Shown: piece by piece, positions 1 through 5,903 of the stretch
Layout of the letters: each line of letters starts with the position of its first letter
Numbering within the stretch: the first letter of the stretch is position 1
Source: Chloroflexota bacterium
GTDB lineage: Bacteria > Chloroflexota > Anaerolineae > Anaerolineales > DRKV01
Length of the DNA stretch: 5,903 bases
Assembly (NCBI GenBank): GCA_011051635.1
Contig: DRKV01000274.1
Span: 1-5,903 of the forward strand
Direction of reading: 5' to 3'
Notes under the pieces: model-generated
What the model saw: the letters and a program-made list of their open reading frames with translations, nothing else
Told to the model about the DNA's origin: nothing
The model's database searches: none
Program-made: the position numbers and the translations under genes

Positions 1-33
1 GGGTGGCACCGCGGACGCCAGGCGTTCGTCCCT
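1..33 (+). promoter_or_regulatory. T-box riboswitch, 3' part: T-box core and antiterminator
   Basis: The window opens with GGGTGGCACCGCGG, a match to the T-box consensus (AGGGTGGNACCGCG) minus its first base. It folds as a canonical antiterminator. G1-G3 pair with C30-C32, bases 4-10 (TGGCACC) form the 7-nt bulge that receives the tRNA acceptor end, and 11-17 pair with 23-29 (two G-U pairs), with an optional C18-G22 pair. In this family, uncharged tRNA holds the antiterminator and lets transcription continue into an amino-acid gene. Stem I, with the specifier codon, lies upstream of position 1 and cannot be read, so specificity is inferred. The downstream gene is a tryptophan synthase beta chain. 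The bulge base C7 would pair with a tRNA whose discriminator is G, as in bacterial tRNA-Trp but also several other tRNAs. Confidence 0.9.
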
Positions 34-58
34 TGACCGGGACGGGCGCTTTTTGTTT
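20..58 (+). terminator. Intrinsic terminator of the T-box leader
   Basis: An 11-bp stem pairs 22-32 with 39-49, including two G-U pairs at 25-46 and 26-45. It has a 6-nt loop (TTGACC) and is followed by TTTTTGTTT at 50-58. Extra A20-U51 and G21-U50 pairs are possible. The left arm (22-32) is the same DNA that forms the 3' side of the antiterminator, so the two folds exclude each other, as expected of a transcription-attenuating T-box. With charged tRNA or none bound, this hairpin should stop transcription about 190 nt before the trpB2 start codon. Confidence 0.9.
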
Positions 59-60
59 CG

Positions 61-120
61 GTAGTCTGGTAGTCGGTAGTCCGTTAGTCGTTAGTTTGTT
101 AGTCGTTAGTTTGGTGGTTT
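61..120. repeat. Degenerate 15-bp tandem repeat, four units
   Basis: Four consecutive 15-mers can be read at 61-75, 76-90, 91-105 and 106-120: GTAGTCTGGTAGTCG, GTAGTCCGTTAGTCG, TTAGTTTGTTAGTCG and TTAGTTTGGTGGTTT. The tetramer TAGT occurs seven times, at 62, 70, 77, 85, 92, 100 and 107, with spacing alternating strictly 8 and 7. In another phase, 83-97 and 98-112 are two identical copies of one 15-mer. The array starts just after the T-box terminator and lies in the transcribed leader. I recall similar TAGT-rich runs in Anaerolineae intergenic DNA. Function is unknown; replication slippage would explain its origin. Confidence 0.75.
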
Positions 121-138
121 GGCGGTTCACCAACCGCC
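121..138 (+). other. Small leader hairpin
   Basis: GGCGGTT (121-127) and AACCGCC (132-138) are perfect inverted copies around the 4-nt loop CACC. The stem directly follows the 15-bp repeat array. No T-run follows, so it is not an intrinsic terminator. It could be a stability or spacer element in the leader mRNA, or chance in GC-rich DNA. No function is claimed. Confidence 0.4.
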
Positions 139-173
139 CCACTCCCTATACACGGATGCCCACAGATACGCAG

Positions 174-237
174 ATAAACCACTCTTCCCATCCCATCATC
201 TCATCACCCCACTCCCCCCCATTCACCCATTTACCCA
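174..237 (+). other. G-free, C-rich leader tract upstream of the RBS
   Basis: The 64 nt from 174 to 237 contain no G and are about half C, with CCCAT/CACCC-like short repeats (for example TCCCATCCCATCATC near 186-200). As mRNA this stretch would be nearly unstructured, ending at the Shine-Dalgarno. C-rich, G-poor RNA is also what Rho-utilisation sites look like, but the composition alone does not show Rho action. No small gene is supported between 55 and 236. Confidence 0.45.
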
Positions 238-243
238 GGAGGT
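237..243 (+). promoter_or_regulatory. Shine-Dalgarno of trpB2
   Basis: AGGAGGT, a full anti-16S match, lies 5 nt before the ATG at 249. It decides the start: the reading frame stays open upstream almost to the left edge, but that DNA is the T-box, terminator and repeat array, and has no comparable site. Confidence 0.92.
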
Positions 244-248
244 ACCCC

Positions 249-1616
249 ATGAGCGACCAAATCCGTTTCCAACTCTCCCAGAACGACATCCCCAAATTTT
301 GGTACAACATCAACGCCGACATGCCCGTCCCGCCAACGCCGGTGCTCAATCCGCAAACGCTGGAACCCATCACCCCGGAATTCCTGTCCGTGCTCTTCCC
401 CATGAGCATCATCCAGCAGGAAGTCAGCACCGAGCGGTACATTGAAATCCCCGAAGAAGTGCGCGAAGTTTACAAACTATGGAGACCAACTCCCCTGCTG
501 CGCGCCCGCCGCCTGGAAAAGGCACTGGGCACTCCGGCGCACATCTACTACAAGTACGAGGGGGTCTCCCCCAGCGGCAGCCACAAGCCCAACACCGCCG
601 TGGCGCAGGCCTTCTACAACAAAATCGAGGGAACCAAAGCCCTGACCACCGAGACCGGCGCAGGTCAGTGGGGTTCGGCGCTCTCTTTTGCAGGGAAAAT
701 CTTCGGCCTGGATGTGGAAGTCTACATGGTCAAGGTCTCGTACCAGCAAAAGCCCTACCGCCGCATCCTGATGGAGAGTTTCGGGGCGACGGTATACCCC
801 AGCCCTACGGAACACACCGAATACGGACGCGCCATCTTGCAGGAGCATCCCGACAGCCCCGGCTCGCTGGGCATCGCCATCTCCGAGGCGGTAGAGGTAG
901 CCGCCAAATCGGGCGGGAAGAAGAAATACAGCCTGGGGTCGGTACTCACCCACGTCCTGACCCACCAGACCGTCATCGGCGAGGAGGCCCTCAAGCAGAT
1001 GGACCTGGCGGGTGAATACCCGGACGTGGTCATCGGCTGCACGGGAGGCGGTTCCAATTTCGGCGGCATCGCCTACCCCTTCCTGCGCCACAACCTGCAA
1101 GACGGCAAGAACACCCGCCTGCTGGCCGTGGAACCGATGGCCTCCCCCACGCTGACCAAGGGCGTATACACCTTCGATTACGGGGATACCGCCCGCATGG
1201 CCCCCGTGGTCAAGATGCACACCCTGGGACACGATTTCGTCCCCGCCCCCATCCACGCCGGCGGATTGCGCTATCACGGAATGGCTCCTACCATCTCGGC
1301 GCTGGTAAATGCCGGTTACATCGAGGCGGTGGCCGTCCCGCAATTGCCCACCTTCGAAGCCGCTCTGCTGTTTGCCCACAACGAAGGCATCATCCCCGCT
1401 CCAGAGTCGGCCCACGCGATTCGCGCCGCCATAGACGAGGCCCTGGATGCCAAAGAGAAGGGCGAAGAGCGCATCATTCTCTTCAACCTTTCGGGGCACG
1501 GGCATTTCGACCTCGCGGCTTACGATGCTTACCTGAAGGGCGAACTGCACAACTACGAGTACCCCCAGGAAGCCATTGAGGAGGCCATGAATCATCTGCC
1601 GCAGGTGCAGTTGTAG
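249..1616 (+). CDS. trpB: TrpB2-type tryptophan synthase beta chain (TrpB-like PLP enzyme)
   Basis: This is a cytosolic fold-type II PLP enzyme of 455 aa, expected to condense indole with serine (or, for some TrpB2 enzymes, O-phosphoserine) to give L-tryptophan. The PLP-binding lysine is K113 in SGSHKPNTA. The catalytic-region TETGAGQWG has E135. The phosphate-binding glycine loop GCTGGGSN is at 263-270, PAPESAHA is at 383-390, and LSGHGHFDL has S415, the position that contacts the PLP ring nitrogen in TrpB1. Several features mark the TrpB2 branch rather than the TrpA-partnered TrpB1: the N-terminal block WYNINADMP (18-26), the segment EVSTERYIEIPEEVREVYKL (58-77), W141 where TrpB1 has His, and a length well above the roughly 400 aa of TrpB1. 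No trpA or other trp gene adjoins it in the window. It is probably monocistronic, preceded by a T-box and followed by a hairpin. Substrate preference (serine, phosphoserine, indole salvage) cannot be told from sequence alone. Confidence 0.95.
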   Translation: MSDQIRFQLSQNDIPKFWYNINADMPVPPTPVLNPQTLEPITPEFLSVLFPMSIIQQEVSTERYIEIPEEVREVYKLWRPTPLLRARRLEKALGTPAHIYYKYEGVSPSGSHKPNTAVAQAFYNKIEGTKALTTETGAGQWGSALSFAGKIFGLDVEVYMVKVSYQQKPYRRILMESFGATVYPSPTEHTEYGRAILQEHPDSPGSLGIAISEAVEVAAKSGGKKKYSLGSVLTHVLTHQTVIGEEALKQMDLAGEYPDVVIGCTGGGSNFGGIAYPFLRHNLQDGKNTRLLAVEPMASPTLTKGVYTFDYGDTARMAPVVKMHTLGHDFVPAPIHAGGLRYHGMAPTISALVNAGYIEAVAVPQLPTFEAALLFAHNEGIIPAPESAHAIRAAIDEALDAKEKGEERIILFNLSGHGHFDLAAYDAYLKGELHNYEYPQEAIEEAMNHLPQVQL

Positions 1617-1675
1617 AAACAAAACAGCGGGCTTTTGGGAACATAGTTCCCGAAAGCCCGCTGCTGTTATTCTCC
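1617..1675. terminator. Shared hairpin terminator between convergent genes
   Basis: Bases 1625-1641 pair with 1647-1663 in a 17-bp stem with one G-U pair (T1636-G1652); C1642-G1646 could add an 18th. On the minus strand the stem is followed by TTTTGTTTCT, a good U-tract, so it should efficiently end the kinase-FIST transcript. On the plus strand the following bases (CTGTTATTCT) are less T-rich, so termination after trpB2 may be weaker. It fills the 69-nt gap between two stop codons. Confidence 0.85.
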
Positions 1676-1685
1676 CTGCCGGGGG

Positions 1686-2849
1686 TCACACTTCCCCGAA
1701 GAGCACCACCTGAATGTGCTGATTGCGTACTTCCAAGTCCTCTCCGCTCCGCTGGCGGTCAACCTGCCCGAGGACATAGCCTCCCGCAACGGGGACATCC
1801 TCTCCCAGGACGGCCTGCACCACGGCAATTTCCCGGCCAGGGTCGGCGTCCATGAGCATCTTCCAGGCCACATCTACCAGAACCAGGGCGAAGACGGGGC
1901 GCGCCTTTCCCAAAGCAGAGAGCGCCTGGAGGGTGGCGCGCTGAGCGGCGCGCTGGCACTGCTCCATGCTGCCCACCATCAGGTAACTGGTCAGGCCATC
2001 GCTCACAGGAATGTTCATCCGCAAACTGCCGTCGGCTTCCACCCGCAAGGGGGAACGCAGCAACAAATCGCTGGAACCGTGCTGCTCCACGCCCAGGGGG
2101 TACAGGCGCACCAGACGATTGAGAGGCGGGAAAAGCCAATCACGGGCTTCATACCCCAACAAGTCGGCATATTTCTCGGAGGCGGGTTTGTCATCAAGGG
2201 TGCGAATCCAGGCCCCGCGGGAATGAGTCACCTCCAGGATGGCGCCTACCGGCTCCCACCCGTGGGCGCTGCCAATCCCCAGGGTAACGCGCCCCTCCAA
2301 AAAGGCGGCTGCCAGTCCCCCCTCTCCACTGAGGCTGCCCCCGATTTGGGCGGAACGCCCCATGTAGAAATCCCCTCCCACCAGGCCTCCGGCCACTTGA
2401 AAGCCCCGGGGAAGCAATTCTTCGAGTGAATCCGCTACACCTTGCAACCCGTCGGCAAAGAACAACAAAGAGCCGCCGGTTTGCTCGTGAAGATGAAATT
2501 CGCTCACCAAGACCTTCACCGCTTCGCGGCTATCTCGCGAGAAATTCGGCCACCAGTTGGCCCGCGTGTGGATATCCGTGCCGCCCAGGAGAGCCACGAT
2601 AACGGAGTGTATCCCCTGGCCGGTACGGCTGAGTTCTGCCACCGTGCTGAAGCCCAGGAGAGGAGTATTGCCCAGCATGGCAATCGCTCCCCCCAGAACA
2701 TCCGAGACCTCATGCGCTTGGGAGAAGATGACAATCCCCATACTGACCGGAACCCCGGAGAGTTGCTCCAGGGCCTGGTGAGCGGCTTGCTGGGCCGCCT
2801 GGCGACCATCCAGGGAGCGGGATTGTCCCACAGCAGCGGAAAGCGTCAT
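1686..2849 (-). CDS. FIST-domain sensory protein (FIST_N and FIST_C)
   Basis: This 387-aa soluble protein has no signal peptide or membrane segment. It resembles the FIST family, whose domains are proposed small-ligand (possibly amino-acid) sensors attached to bacterial signalling proteins. FIST_N spans roughly 35-225, with LLGFSTVAEL (64-73) matching the family's G-C/S-S-T turn, VAGGLVGGD (152-160) and GWEPVG (197-202). FIST_C spans roughly 226-365: the join VTHSRG..DDKPASEKYADLLG (207-232) is typical, and VAGGYVLGQV (354-363) corresponds to the family's G-(F/Y)-x-x-G-E/Q-I motif. The Cys-x-x-Arg usually seen shortly before this is not evident; DVAWKML (326-332) occupies the place. There is no fused output domain, so it must act through another protein. 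It starts 13 nt after the kinase stop codon and is the last gene before the shared terminator. Family assignment is from motif recall. Confidence 0.88.
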   Translation of the reverse strand: MTLSAAVGQSRSLDGRQAAQQAAHQALEQLSGVPVSMGIVIFSQAHEVSDVLGGAIAMLGNTPLLGFSTVAELSRTGQGIHSVIVALLGGTDIHTRANWWPNFSRDSREAVKVLVSEFHLHEQTGGSLLFFADGLQGVADSLEELLPRGFQVAGGLVGGDFYMGRSAQIGGSLSGEGGLAAAFLEGRVTLGIGSAHGWEPVGAILEVTHSRGAWIRTLDDKPASEKYADLLGYEARDWLFPPLNRLVRLYPLGVEQHGSSDLLLRSPLRVEADGSLRMNIPVSDGLTSYLMVGSMEQCQRAAQRATLQALSALGKARPVFALVLVDVAWKMLMDADPGREIAVVQAVLGEDVPVAGGYVLGQVDRQRSGEDLEVRNQHIQVVLFGEV

Positions 2850-2858
2850 GGTCGTTGT

Positions 2859-2864
2859 TCTCCT
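2859..2864 (-). promoter_or_regulatory. Shine-Dalgarno of the FIST gene, overlapping the kinase stop
   Basis: On the minus strand the junction reads AACTAGGAGAACAAC, then GACC and ATG. AGGAGA (2864 to 2859) lies 9 nt before the FIST ATG, and its first two bases are part of the kinase TAG stop. Ribosomes ending on the kinase would therefore sit on the next gene's binding site, which favours coupled translation. It also supports the ATG at 2849 as the true start. Confidence 0.85.
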
Positions 2865-5800
2865 AGTTGGCCTCGGCTACCGGCACGGTGAAGTGGAACG
2901 TCGTCCCTTCGCGGAATTTGCTCTCGAACCAGATGCGCCCCCCCTGCATCTCGATGAGCGTCTTGGTGATGTTCAACCCCAGGCCGGTTCCCGGCGCGTT
3001 GCGGATTTCTTCGTCTTCGGAGCGGAAGAACTTGCTGAAAATTTTGTGCTGGTCTTCCTCCTTGATGCCGAAGCCGGTATCCCGCACAGCCACATGAACG
3101 ACCTGCGGCGCGCCGTCGGGGTCCCAGCGGTTTTGGGTTTGTTCCGCAGTAATGTAGATGCTGGCGCCCGCGGGCGAGTATTTGTTGGCGTTGCTGACCA
3201 GATTGGTGAGCACCTGGATTAAGCGCCCCTGGTCTCCCCATACATCGGGCAAATCATCGGGGATTTCCATGAAGAGTTGCTGTTCCTTGGCGTCAATCTG
3301 TCCCTGCGCCGACCGCGCTACCTCCTGGATGATGCGGGGGATGGAAACGCGCCCGAAGGAAAGGCGCAGGCGTCCGGCCTCGATGCGAGCGGCATCGGCC
3401 AGGTCGGAAACGAGCACTTGCATGCGGTCTACGTTGAAGCGAATGGTACTCAGGAAGTTGGTCTGCGCTTCGTTGATGGGACCAACCGCGCCGCCGAGGA
3501 GCAAATCGGTGTAGCCGCGAATGGCGGTCATCGGCGTCTTAAGTTCGTGGGAGACCATGGAGACGAATTCGCTCTTGGCACGGTTGGCCTGCTCCACAGC
3601 GGCGTACAGTTGGGCGTTGGAGATGGCGATGGCGGCATGGTCCACAAGACGGGCCAGGAAGGAAACGGTCTCGGCCTCGGCGGTCATGGGGGTAGCGCTT
3701 TCCAGGATGAGCAAGCCGACGACCTCCGCCTCCCGGCGAATGGGGGCTACCACCTGGGTTGCGGCATTGGGCAAGATTTTGCTCTCGGAAAGTTCCCCTT
3801 CCAGGGTGTACCACTGTGGTTGGCCGCTCTTGATGGCTTCTTGCAGGGTAGAGGCGTCTACAGGGAAATAAGCCTGTTGGTAAGCCTGCAACTCTTGCTG
3901 GTAGCCTTCCGAAGCCATGATACGCAGGCCGTCTTCTTCCAGGACGCCAATCAGCCCAGCGTTGCACCCTATCTGGCGCATCGCCCAACCCAGGGTAATC
4001 CGCATGGAACGACGCACATCCAAACTGGTGTTGAGTTCACGGTCAATGCGCTGCATGACGGAGAGTTCTTCCACTCTGGCAGCCAGGGCCTGGTCGGTCA
4101 TGGTGTAGAGGCGAGCGTTTTCGTAAGCCACCGCGGCTTGCCCGGCGAAAGCCATGAGGAGTTCCTGGTCTTCCACAGTGAAGGGCATGCCGTCCTTCTT
4201 GTTGATGACCTCAATAACGCCAATCACCTGTTCTTTGACAATCATGGGAACGACCAGAAGGGCTTCGGTACGGAAGCCGGTCTGTTCGTCGGCCTTGTCG
4301 AACCAATCCTTGCTGCGGAGCACGTCGTTGGCAATCACTGGCTGCTGCGTTTCCACCGATTTCCCAACCAGGCCGGTGCCGGGGGGCAGGCGCTGTCCAA
4401 CCAGGTTGGCCGCCACGGGGCCGACGGTCACTTCAAAGACAAGTTCGTCCGTCTCTTCATCCACCAGGAAAAGACTGCCAGCCTCGCAATTCAAAATTTC
4501 CACAGCGCTGTCCAGCACGCGCCCCAAGAGGGGGTCGAGTTCCAGCGTGGAACCCAGGTCACGGGCGACCTCATTCAATTTGGAGAGTTGCCGGGCGCGC
4601 TGTTCGGACTCGTCCAGCAGGCGGGATTTGACGATAGCCCCGGCAGCCTGGTCGGCGATGGACTGCATGAGACGCTGCTGCTCATCGGTGTACTCTACCG
4701 AAATATCACGGCTGGCGAGACTGATAGCGCCAATGGTATCCGCTCCGGCGTTGAGAGGAACGCCCATCCAGGCATATACGTTCTCTGCGGCAGGCAACAC
4801 CCCTTGAGTGCGGCATTCCAGACTGTACTCCGTAGTACGGAGAGCACGACCGGTACGCATAATGACTTGCTCCAGACCACGGCCTTCGGGCAGGGGACGG
4901 TTCTCGCGCTCGCCAATGCGCTCATCGTTCTCGATGTAGAAAGCGTAGTAGGAGACGTCAGCGTAGGGGTCGGTCAGCAGAATCCAGAAATCACGCGCCG
5001 GTATCAGGAGAGTAGTCTGGGCGTAGATGAGTTCAAAAATATCATCCAGATTGAGGGTGACGTTGACCCCTTGAGAGATGCGCGCCAGCACGTCCATCTC
5101 GTGAACACGACGTTCCAGGTCGCCGACGACCTGCGCTCGCTCAATAGCCAGGGCGGCCTGGCCGCTGATGGTTTCCAGAAAAGCGATGTCGCTGCTGGAA
5201 TAAGGTTCTCCAGAACGCCGTTCTCCGAGGGCTATCCACCCCAGCAAACCTTCTCGGCCCCCCAGAGGCATGAACAGGTGAGCACCCAGCAAGGCCAGGC
5301 GGGCCTGCTCGCCGCGCAACTTCACGGGAGCCGAGTTCTGGGAAGCCAGGAAGAAAGCACTCCGACGCCGGGAGGTCAAGTACTCCACCAGCCCGCTGTT
5401 GCCAGAGAAACGCAAATCCGTTGTAGGACGCCCCTCCGCATCCGGAGCGGGGACGTACAACCCCAGCATGGAATCGCGAAGGAAGATGTGCAAGCGGGTC
5501 GGTTCGAAGGTCTGTTGCAAGGTCTCCCGCAGCAGTTTCAAAATATCGCCGGTTTCCATCAGGCGCGTCACGGAGCGGGTGAACTCTTGGGCGCGGCCGC
5601 GATAGACTTCCTGCCCGCGGAAGAAAATTTTATCCACGTAGGTTTGGAGACGGGTGCGTATCGGCTGCAATAAGACAGCCAGGATAAAGACCAGCCCGCC
5701 AACGAGGGCGGGGTGATTGGCATTCATCTGCTTTGCCAAGACCAGGCTGATGCCGCTCACCATCAGGGCGTAGCCCGATATCGCCAGAACGCTCAGGAAG

Positions 5801-5903
5801 GTATAGAGCACGGCGCGGCTAAGTACGACATCCAAACTGAAGAAGCGGTAGCGCAGGATGTTGTACGCCATGCTGGCAGGGAAAAACCCCAAAAAGAGCA
5901 GCA
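2863..5903 (-). CDS. Membrane sensor histidine kinase with four GAF domains (5' end outside window)
   Basis: This is a hybrid-free sensor kinase. The frame is open to the right edge, so the N-terminus is missing. Residues are numbered here from the TTG codon at 5892. The first part resembles the end of a multi-pass membrane sensor: PASMAYNILRYRFFSLDVV, then likely membrane helices at about 28-53 and 61-77. Four GAF-like domains follow at about 115-253, 277-425, 452-594 and 623-764, joined by charged helical linkers. HisKA carries the phosphorylated His782 in SHELKTP; the adjacent E783-x-x-T786 is the usual phosphatase motif. HATPase_c has the N box NLVSNANK (897-904), G1 DTGFGI (938-943) and G2 GTGLGL (968-973), so it looks catalytically intact. 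It should autophosphorylate on ATP and pass phosphate to a response regulator, but no receiver domain is fused and none is in the window. Ligands of the GAF domains are unknown. It is co-transcribed with the FIST gene; their promoter lies beyond 5903. Confidence 0.95.
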   Translation of the reverse strand, partial: LLFLGFFPASMAYNILRYRFFSLDVVLSRAVLYTFLSVLAISGYALMVSGISLVLAKQMNANHPALVGGLVFILAVLLQPIRTRLQTYVDKIFFRGQEVYRGRAQEFTRSVTRLMETGDILKLLRETLQQTFEPTRLHIFLRDSMLGLYVPAPDAEGRPTTDLRFSGNSGLVEYLTSRRRSAFFLASQNSAPVKLRGEQARLALLGAHLFMPLGGREGLLGWIALGERRSGEPYSSSDIAFLETISGQAALAIERAQVVGDLERRVHEMDVLARISQGVNVTLNLDDIFELIYAQTTLLIPARDFWILLTDPYADVSYYAFYIENDERIGERENRPLPEGRGLEQVIMRTGRALRTTEYSLECRTQGVLPAAENVYAWMGVPLNAGADTIGAISLASRDISVEYTDEQQRLMQSIADQAAGAIVKSRLLDESEQRARQLSKLNEVARDLGSTLELDPLLGRVLDSAVEILNCEAGSLFLVDEETDELVFEVTVGPVAANLVGQRLPPGTGLVGKSVETQQPVIANDVLRSKDWFDKADEQTGFRTEALLVVPMIVKEQVIGVIEVINKKDGMPFTVEDQELLMAFAGQAAVAYENARLYTMTDQALAARVEELSVMQRIDRELNTSLDVRRSMRITLGWAMRQIGCNAGLIGVLEEDGLRIMASEGYQQELQAYQQAYFPVDASTLQEAIKSGQPQWYTLEGELSESKILPNAATQVVAPIRREAEVVGLLILESATPMTAEAETVSFLARLVDHAAIAISNAQLYAAVEQANRAKSEFVSMVSHELKTPMTAIRGYTDLLLGGAVGPINEAQTNFLSTIRFNVDRMQVLVSDLADAARIEAGRLRLSFGRVSIPRIIQEVARSAQGQIDAKEQQLFMEIPDDLPDVWGDQGRLIQVLTNLVSNANKYSPAGASIYITAEQTQNRWDPDGAPQVVHVAVRDTGFGIKEEDQHKIFSKFFRSEDEEIRNAPGTGLGLNITKTLIEMQGGRIWFESKFREGTTFHFTVPVAEAN

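Noticed and set aside
61..120. CRISPR array
   Set aside because: The units are 15 bp and contiguous, with no spacers, so this is a simple tandem repeat.
3..248. 82-codon N-terminal extension of the TrpB2 reading frame
   Set aside because: The DNA is a T-box, a terminator and short repeats, and its translation is low-complexity (LVVSLLVVSLVV). The perfect SD at 237-243 and the family N-terminus place the start at 249.
477..1100. Canonical TrpB1 partnered with TrpA
   Set aside because: The GAGQWG motif, longer length and N-terminal block fit TrpB2, and no trpA lies next to the gene in the window.
477..1622. 381-codon minus-strand frame opposite trpB2
   Set aside because: It is a mirror of the TrpB2 codons and shows no family resemblance. 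Its start region runs through the terminator hairpin.
1716..2429. 237-codon plus-strand frame opposite the FIST gene
   Set aside because: It is antisense to a well-supported FIST coding region, has no SD of note, and its sequence is not protein-like.
3277..5673. 798-codon open frame on the plus strand opposite the kinase
   Set aside because: It is an antisense shadow of a GC-rich gene. It has no recognisable domain and a composition rich in G, H and Q, while the minus strand encodes an intact kinase with all motifs.
5890..5892. TTG at 5892 as the kinase start codon
   Set aside because: The frame continues open to 5903 with hydrophobic residues (LLFLGFF), and the family has more membrane helices upstream. 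The gene is cut by the window edge.

Overview
The window looks like a thermophile-type or environmental member of the Chloroflexota (probably Anaerolineae). I infer this from four things: GC-rich coding DNA, a multi-GAF membrane histidine kinase of the type common in that phylum, a T-box leader, and an intergenic region of short TAGT-type tandem repeats and C-rich tracts. The phylum call is moderate confidence and rests on recall of such genomes, not on a search.

Layout. Positions 1-54 hold the 3' end of a T-box riboswitch: the T-box core, an antiterminator and a competing intrinsic terminator. The specifier stem-loops lie off the left edge. Positions 55-236 are a non-coding leader with a four-unit 15-bp tandem repeat (61-120), a small hairpin (121-138) and a 64-nt tract without any G (174-237). 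A strong Shine-Dalgarno then leads into a TrpB2-type tryptophan synthase beta chain at 249-1616 (+). A long hairpin at 1625-1663 sits between this gene and the convergent minus-strand unit.

The minus-strand unit reads right to left. A large sensor histidine kinase (2863-5903, 5' end cut by the window edge) has two visible membrane segments, four GAF domains, HisKA and HATPase_c. A FIST-domain protein (1686-2849) starts 13 nt after it. The FIST gene's ribosome binding site overlaps the kinase stop codon, so the two are almost certainly co-transcribed and probably translationally coupled.

How they work together. The trpB2 gene appears to be switched on by uncharged tRNA, plausibly tRNA-Trp, because the T-box UGGC matches a tRNA with discriminator G. 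The kinase and FIST pair forms a separate sensory unit, with no response regulator in view. FIST domains have been proposed to bind small ligands such as amino acids, so FIST may feed a signal to the kinase; this is inference. Nothing shows that the two units are functionally linked beyond sharing a terminator.
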